This document shows, piece by piece, positions 61,301 through 64,000 of a stretch of DNA of 64,000 bases. The notes beneath the pieces were generated by a model. The model was not told the DNA's origin and made no database searches. It was given only the letters and a program-made list of their open reading frames with translations. Each line of letters begins with the position of its first letter. Positions within the stretch are counted from its first letter, which is position 1. The position numbers and the translations under genes are program-made. This stretch comes from Hymenolepis diminuta. Lineage: Eukaryota; Platyhelminthes; Cestoda; Cyclophyllidea; Hymenolepididae. The stretch is from assembly GCA_900708905.1 (NCBI GenBank), contig CAADRB010000019.1:2329173-2393172 (forward strand), written 5' to 3'.

Positions 61301-63361
61301 GAATATGGTGGATGATGCATAACTTGCCATCCAAATTCCTCAACGAGACTTTTGGTTGCTCTTGAAGTATGGGGTCTGACATTGTCATGGTGCAGAATCA
61401 CACTTTTCGATTCATCAAAGAAGGCCGTTTTTCCTGTAAAACTGCTTTTAAACGAGTCAGCTGCTGACAGTAAACTTCAGATGTTATTGTCTGATCGTCA
61501 CCCATTAGTTCATAATAAACAATTCTCTTCAAATTCCACCATACACACAAAAGAACTTTTTTCGGGAGCAGTTCCGAATTGCCTCGGTTGTGGAATTGGC
61601 TTTGAACCACTATCTTGATTTAGCCACTGCCTTTTGCGCTTAACATTGTTGTAAAGAGTCCACTTCTTGTCGTTGTCGATTATGATTCGGTCTAAAAAAG
61701 ATGCCCGAAGTTCACGAGAACCCAGTGAAACAAAAAGTCACACGATGTTGCTTGTTCATTTCTGACAAATCATGTGGGGAGGGGGCCCATTTCCCATCCT
61801 TTGAGACTTTTCCAGCCAAGTTTTTTCATTTCTCTATATATGGTCATATGGCGGCTTACGTGAAAATTTTTGCTCAGTTCTCTAGTAGTGCAGGTTGGAT
61901 TTTCATCAGTGGCAACTTGCAATTGCTCAGAATTGAGTTTGAGCATCCTGCTCTCGATTCACCTTTCAGGCTGAAGTCATCCTTTTTGAAAGGTGAAAAC
62001 CCACCCCCCGCAAGCCTTTTCATTCACGACACAATTTCCATAAGTGGGTTTGAGTGCTTTTGCTGCTGTGCTTGCCGTATTTCCTTGATGAAGTTCAAAC
62101 AGTAAAATATGTCTGGTATGCTCTTTATTTGGAGTGTAAATTAGGGTTAGAAATAGTTATTAATAACGTTAATATCACAAAATCTGAATGAAGAAATAAT
62201 ATCTTATTAATTACCGTAGATAAGCATACAATATTAACAAGCTAAATTGAGGTAATCGTACCCTAAGCACATAGCTGAAAAACTGGGCAGAACTTCTGTT
62301 ACAACCTGATAGTATGTTCTTGTTTTCAAATAAAATAATCAACCACTATATCTGTTGAGTTCGTAAAGCTGTGAAAGGCTATATTTTAGCTAGTTTCCTC
62401 TTCCTTTTACTGATCATTAGACCCCCTAATGAAATAGTTCTATCAAAAGGGGTTTCAAATGATAAAACCACCGCCTGCTGTTGAACAGCTGCCAACCATA
62501 TTTCTGGATGTTTATAAACTACACACATGGACATAATTCAAAATTCACTTTAAAAAATACAACATGCTCAATTTATTCAACCATATGATTAGAATGTGCA
62601 GACGACTCAAAAGTATTCAATTCAACTTTCAACATTTATTTTTGTAAGAACAATGTAAAATGAACATGAACATTTCTTTGATTCCAGAATTTTAAGAAAC
62701 TTTTAAGTCAGATGGACCCAAAACAAATAAATTTTGAAAACGAGGATTACTGATTGAAATATAGCCGATTATAGTGAAGATAAATGGAATTATTCCCATA
62801 CTGCTAGAAAAGTATGCGTTTCATTGCATTATAATCACACAATAACTGAGGGAAAAAAGAAAATTTACCCTTGTAGACGACTTTGGAAGCATCCAAGTGT
62901 TATAATTAGACAAATTTAAAGGTTAAACTGTACTAATAGCTGCCTGATTGTTAACCTATTTCTAGACATTACCATGAAGAGGAAATCAATTTAAACCTAG
63001 TAACAGAAAGTTATTGACACCACATCAGACATAATCAGTAGCTTTTGATTACCATGCTAAATGAAAAAAATTAGATGTTACTCTGAATTTCGTACATTTT
63101 AAAATTGGGACGAAGTGCCATACTTTCACTTCTATTCAATGATGCTAATTTCACGTAATTAAGGAAAAGGAGTTTCTTACCAATCCCTCGTCGTAGTACG
63201 ATACAAGATAACGTTCACAGATTTCTGTGAATGTCCAGAAAGCTTCTGTTTCAGGCATAAACATAAGGAGAACGGCCGCTAGCGGAGCCTGACCTTGACA
63301 GTATCCCTTGTTGGGATGCCGAATTGTGTAGGCCTTGAGAATTTTGAAGAGACTTTCGCGA
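58333..63361 (-). CDS. TBC1D10-like Rab GTPase-activating protein, 3' part
   Basis: The TBC domain stimulates GTP hydrolysis by Rab GTPases at membranes. Visible exons (minus): 63181-63361, 60466-60540, 59939-60053, 58500-58654, 58333-58431. They join in phase to 207 codons; the 5' exons lie outside the window or were not recognised. RHPNKGYCQGQAPLAAVLL carries the catalytic glutamine finger (YCQ). ELIQIDGQILYGLL, VVEWFMCVYTRTLPWCSALR and DMFFCEGKIIIFKVGLLLL follow the order seen in human TBC1D10A-C. The usual RVWDMFF Trp is Leu here (RVLDMFF). The arginine finger must be on an upstream exon. The last exon (AREVVKQSQRWRARM) matches the end of the TBC region; the stop at 58333-58335 gives a short tail, and a donor-like AT|GTAGTC before it leaves room for more exons. 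Confidence 0.85.
61016..62309 (-). mobile_element. Complete but inactive mariner transposon
   Basis: A 1294-bp element with 32-bp terminal inverted repeats (61016-61047 and 62278-62309, 27 of 32 matching, beginning TCAGGTTGTAACAGA). It is flanked on both sides by TA, the mariner target-site duplication. It sits in the intron between the TBC-domain exons at 63181-63361 and 60466-60540, in the same orientation as the host gene. The transposase inside is broken. Confidence 0.92.
61088..62130 (-). pseudogene. Mariner transposase pseudogene
   Basis: Minus-strand remnants in order: HQGNTASTAAKAL and VVNEKACGGW (N-terminal helix-turn-helix region), DNDKKWTLYNNVKRK (catalytic-domain start), PKKVLLCVWWNLKRIVYYEL, VYCQQLTRLKAVLQEKRPSL, then a SPDLAPTNFH-type motif near 61290-61300 and a C-terminal LQNHLMGQRL...FYEEGMRKLMARWEDV block ending at 61088. 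Several frameshifts and stops separate these blocks, for example one just after VFTFQKG. The family's D,D34D catalytic triad is partly discernible but the gene cannot make a full protein. Confidence 0.9.
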
Positions 63362-63891
63362 CTGAAAGAAGGGGAAAGCAAATGAAGATTAAGAAGCCAT
63401 TAATAAAACGATTTCATGCAAGAAAAAAGGATACAGATAAACCTTATAGACATAAGTTACTTGATATAAAAAAGTATTACCAAACCATTTTAAATTATCT
63501 GTGAATCCCTTACATATCTTTAAAAAGATAATTGAACTCGATATTAAACAAAACCGAGTTATGGAAACCATATTTGAATACATTGAGATCCAAAAAAAGA
63601 TTGAAGTCAGTCAGCACATACAGCGCATCGATATATCTATTACCAGTGAAAAAGCTTATTGCCTGCAACTTCAAATCCCCTCCCTACTTTGGCTTCTACC
63701 TCATATTCATTGTGGTTAATCAGTATATACGCCATCTAATTAACTCAATGAAAAAGCCATCTTGTATCCATTAGGACGATTTTTTGCATCGTTAGATGGA
63801 TTTTTCTTAGGAAAACAAACAAATCTTGACAAAGATCTGAAAGATGTTCGATTCATCAATTCAAGTCGCAGAAAACATACCGAGGTCCTTA
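63362..63891. other. Upstream intron of the TBC gene
   Basis: Begins (minus-strand sense) before the CTTTCAG acceptor at 63362. AT-rich; no upstream TBC exon with the IxxDxxR arginine-finger motif was recognised before the window ends. Confidence 0.5.
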
Positions 63892-64000
63892 ACACATGGG
63901 CTGAAAAGTCCCGGACCTAACAAAGAAAACACAGTTTTTTGGTTCAAAATTAGCATTATTCATCAACGTAATCTCCATCAAGAGCAACGCAATCATTCCA
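63892..64000 (-). mobile_element. 3' end of a second, different mariner
   Basis: From 63892, next to a TA, the sequence reads ACACATGGGCTGAAAAGTCC, which resembles the terminal repeat of a common animal mariner group. The minus strand encodes WNDCVALDGDYVDE followed by TAA (63956-63958), the typical transposase C-terminus of that group. The rest lies outside the window. TIR and C-terminus differ from the element at 61016-62309, so this is a separate lineage. Confidence 0.8.

Noticed and set aside
61352..62105. Plus-strand frames of 88 and 134 codons
   Set aside because: Antisense shadows of the mariner transposase, which is recognisable on the minus strand.

Overview
This is eukaryotic, AT-rich, intron-bearing DNA that most likely comes from a parasitic flatworm, probably a tapeworm (cestode). 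The grounds are that three conserved animal genes are split by short GT-AG introns, several only 33-38 bp long as is common in cestodes, and that long, nearly gene-free, AT-rich stretches hold decayed transposable elements. No species can be named from the sequence alone. All multi-exon models below were assembled by eye from reading frame, splice-site consensus, phase continuity and remembered human orthologues; none was checked by alignment.

Layout. Positions 1-7.8 kb have no gene I can support, but hold a pair of diverged direct repeats (4.84-5.13 and 6.26-6.57 kb). From 8.2 to 18.3 kb lies a same-strand (minus) series of lysine-rich/acidic-serine-rich genes. One member is intact (12889-13467, with its own TATA box); four others are broken by stops, frameshifts or a lost start codon. 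From 18.4 to 25.4 kb there is no confident gene, only LTR-like repeats and a 162-bp near-perfect copy of a WDR75 exon-intron junction. At 25.4-30.5 kb (minus) is a complete WDR75 orthologue (U3 snoRNP/t-UTP rRNA-processing factor) in 14 exons, including one GC-AG intron. At 32.6-33.2 kb (plus) is a single-exon gene for a small secreted Cys- and Gly/Met/Pro-rich protein with a clear TATA promoter. From 33.2 to 38.4 kb is repeat-rich intergenic DNA, including a palindromic, head-to-head pair of LTR-like arms. At 38.4-47.8 kb (plus) is a RABGEF1 (Rabex-5) orthologue in four exons with a 5.5-kb third intron. From 47.8 to 58.3 kb is intergenic, with retroelement debris, a GC-rich island and a 50-N assembly gap flanked by identical 28-bp sequences. 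At 58.3-63.4 kb (minus) are the last five visible exons of a TBC1D10-like Rab GAP. One of its introns carries a whole but dead mariner element (TA target sites, TIRs), and a second, different mariner begins at the window edge.

The genes are unrelated housekeeping or structural functions: ribosome biogenesis (WDR75) and Rab GTPase control of membrane traffic (RABGEF1 activates Rab5-type GTPases; TBC1D10-type proteins inactivate Rabs). There is no operon-like arrangement. The most unusual items are the decaying acidic-repeat gene array, the duplicated WDR75 exon-intron fragment, and the inverted LTR-like element.
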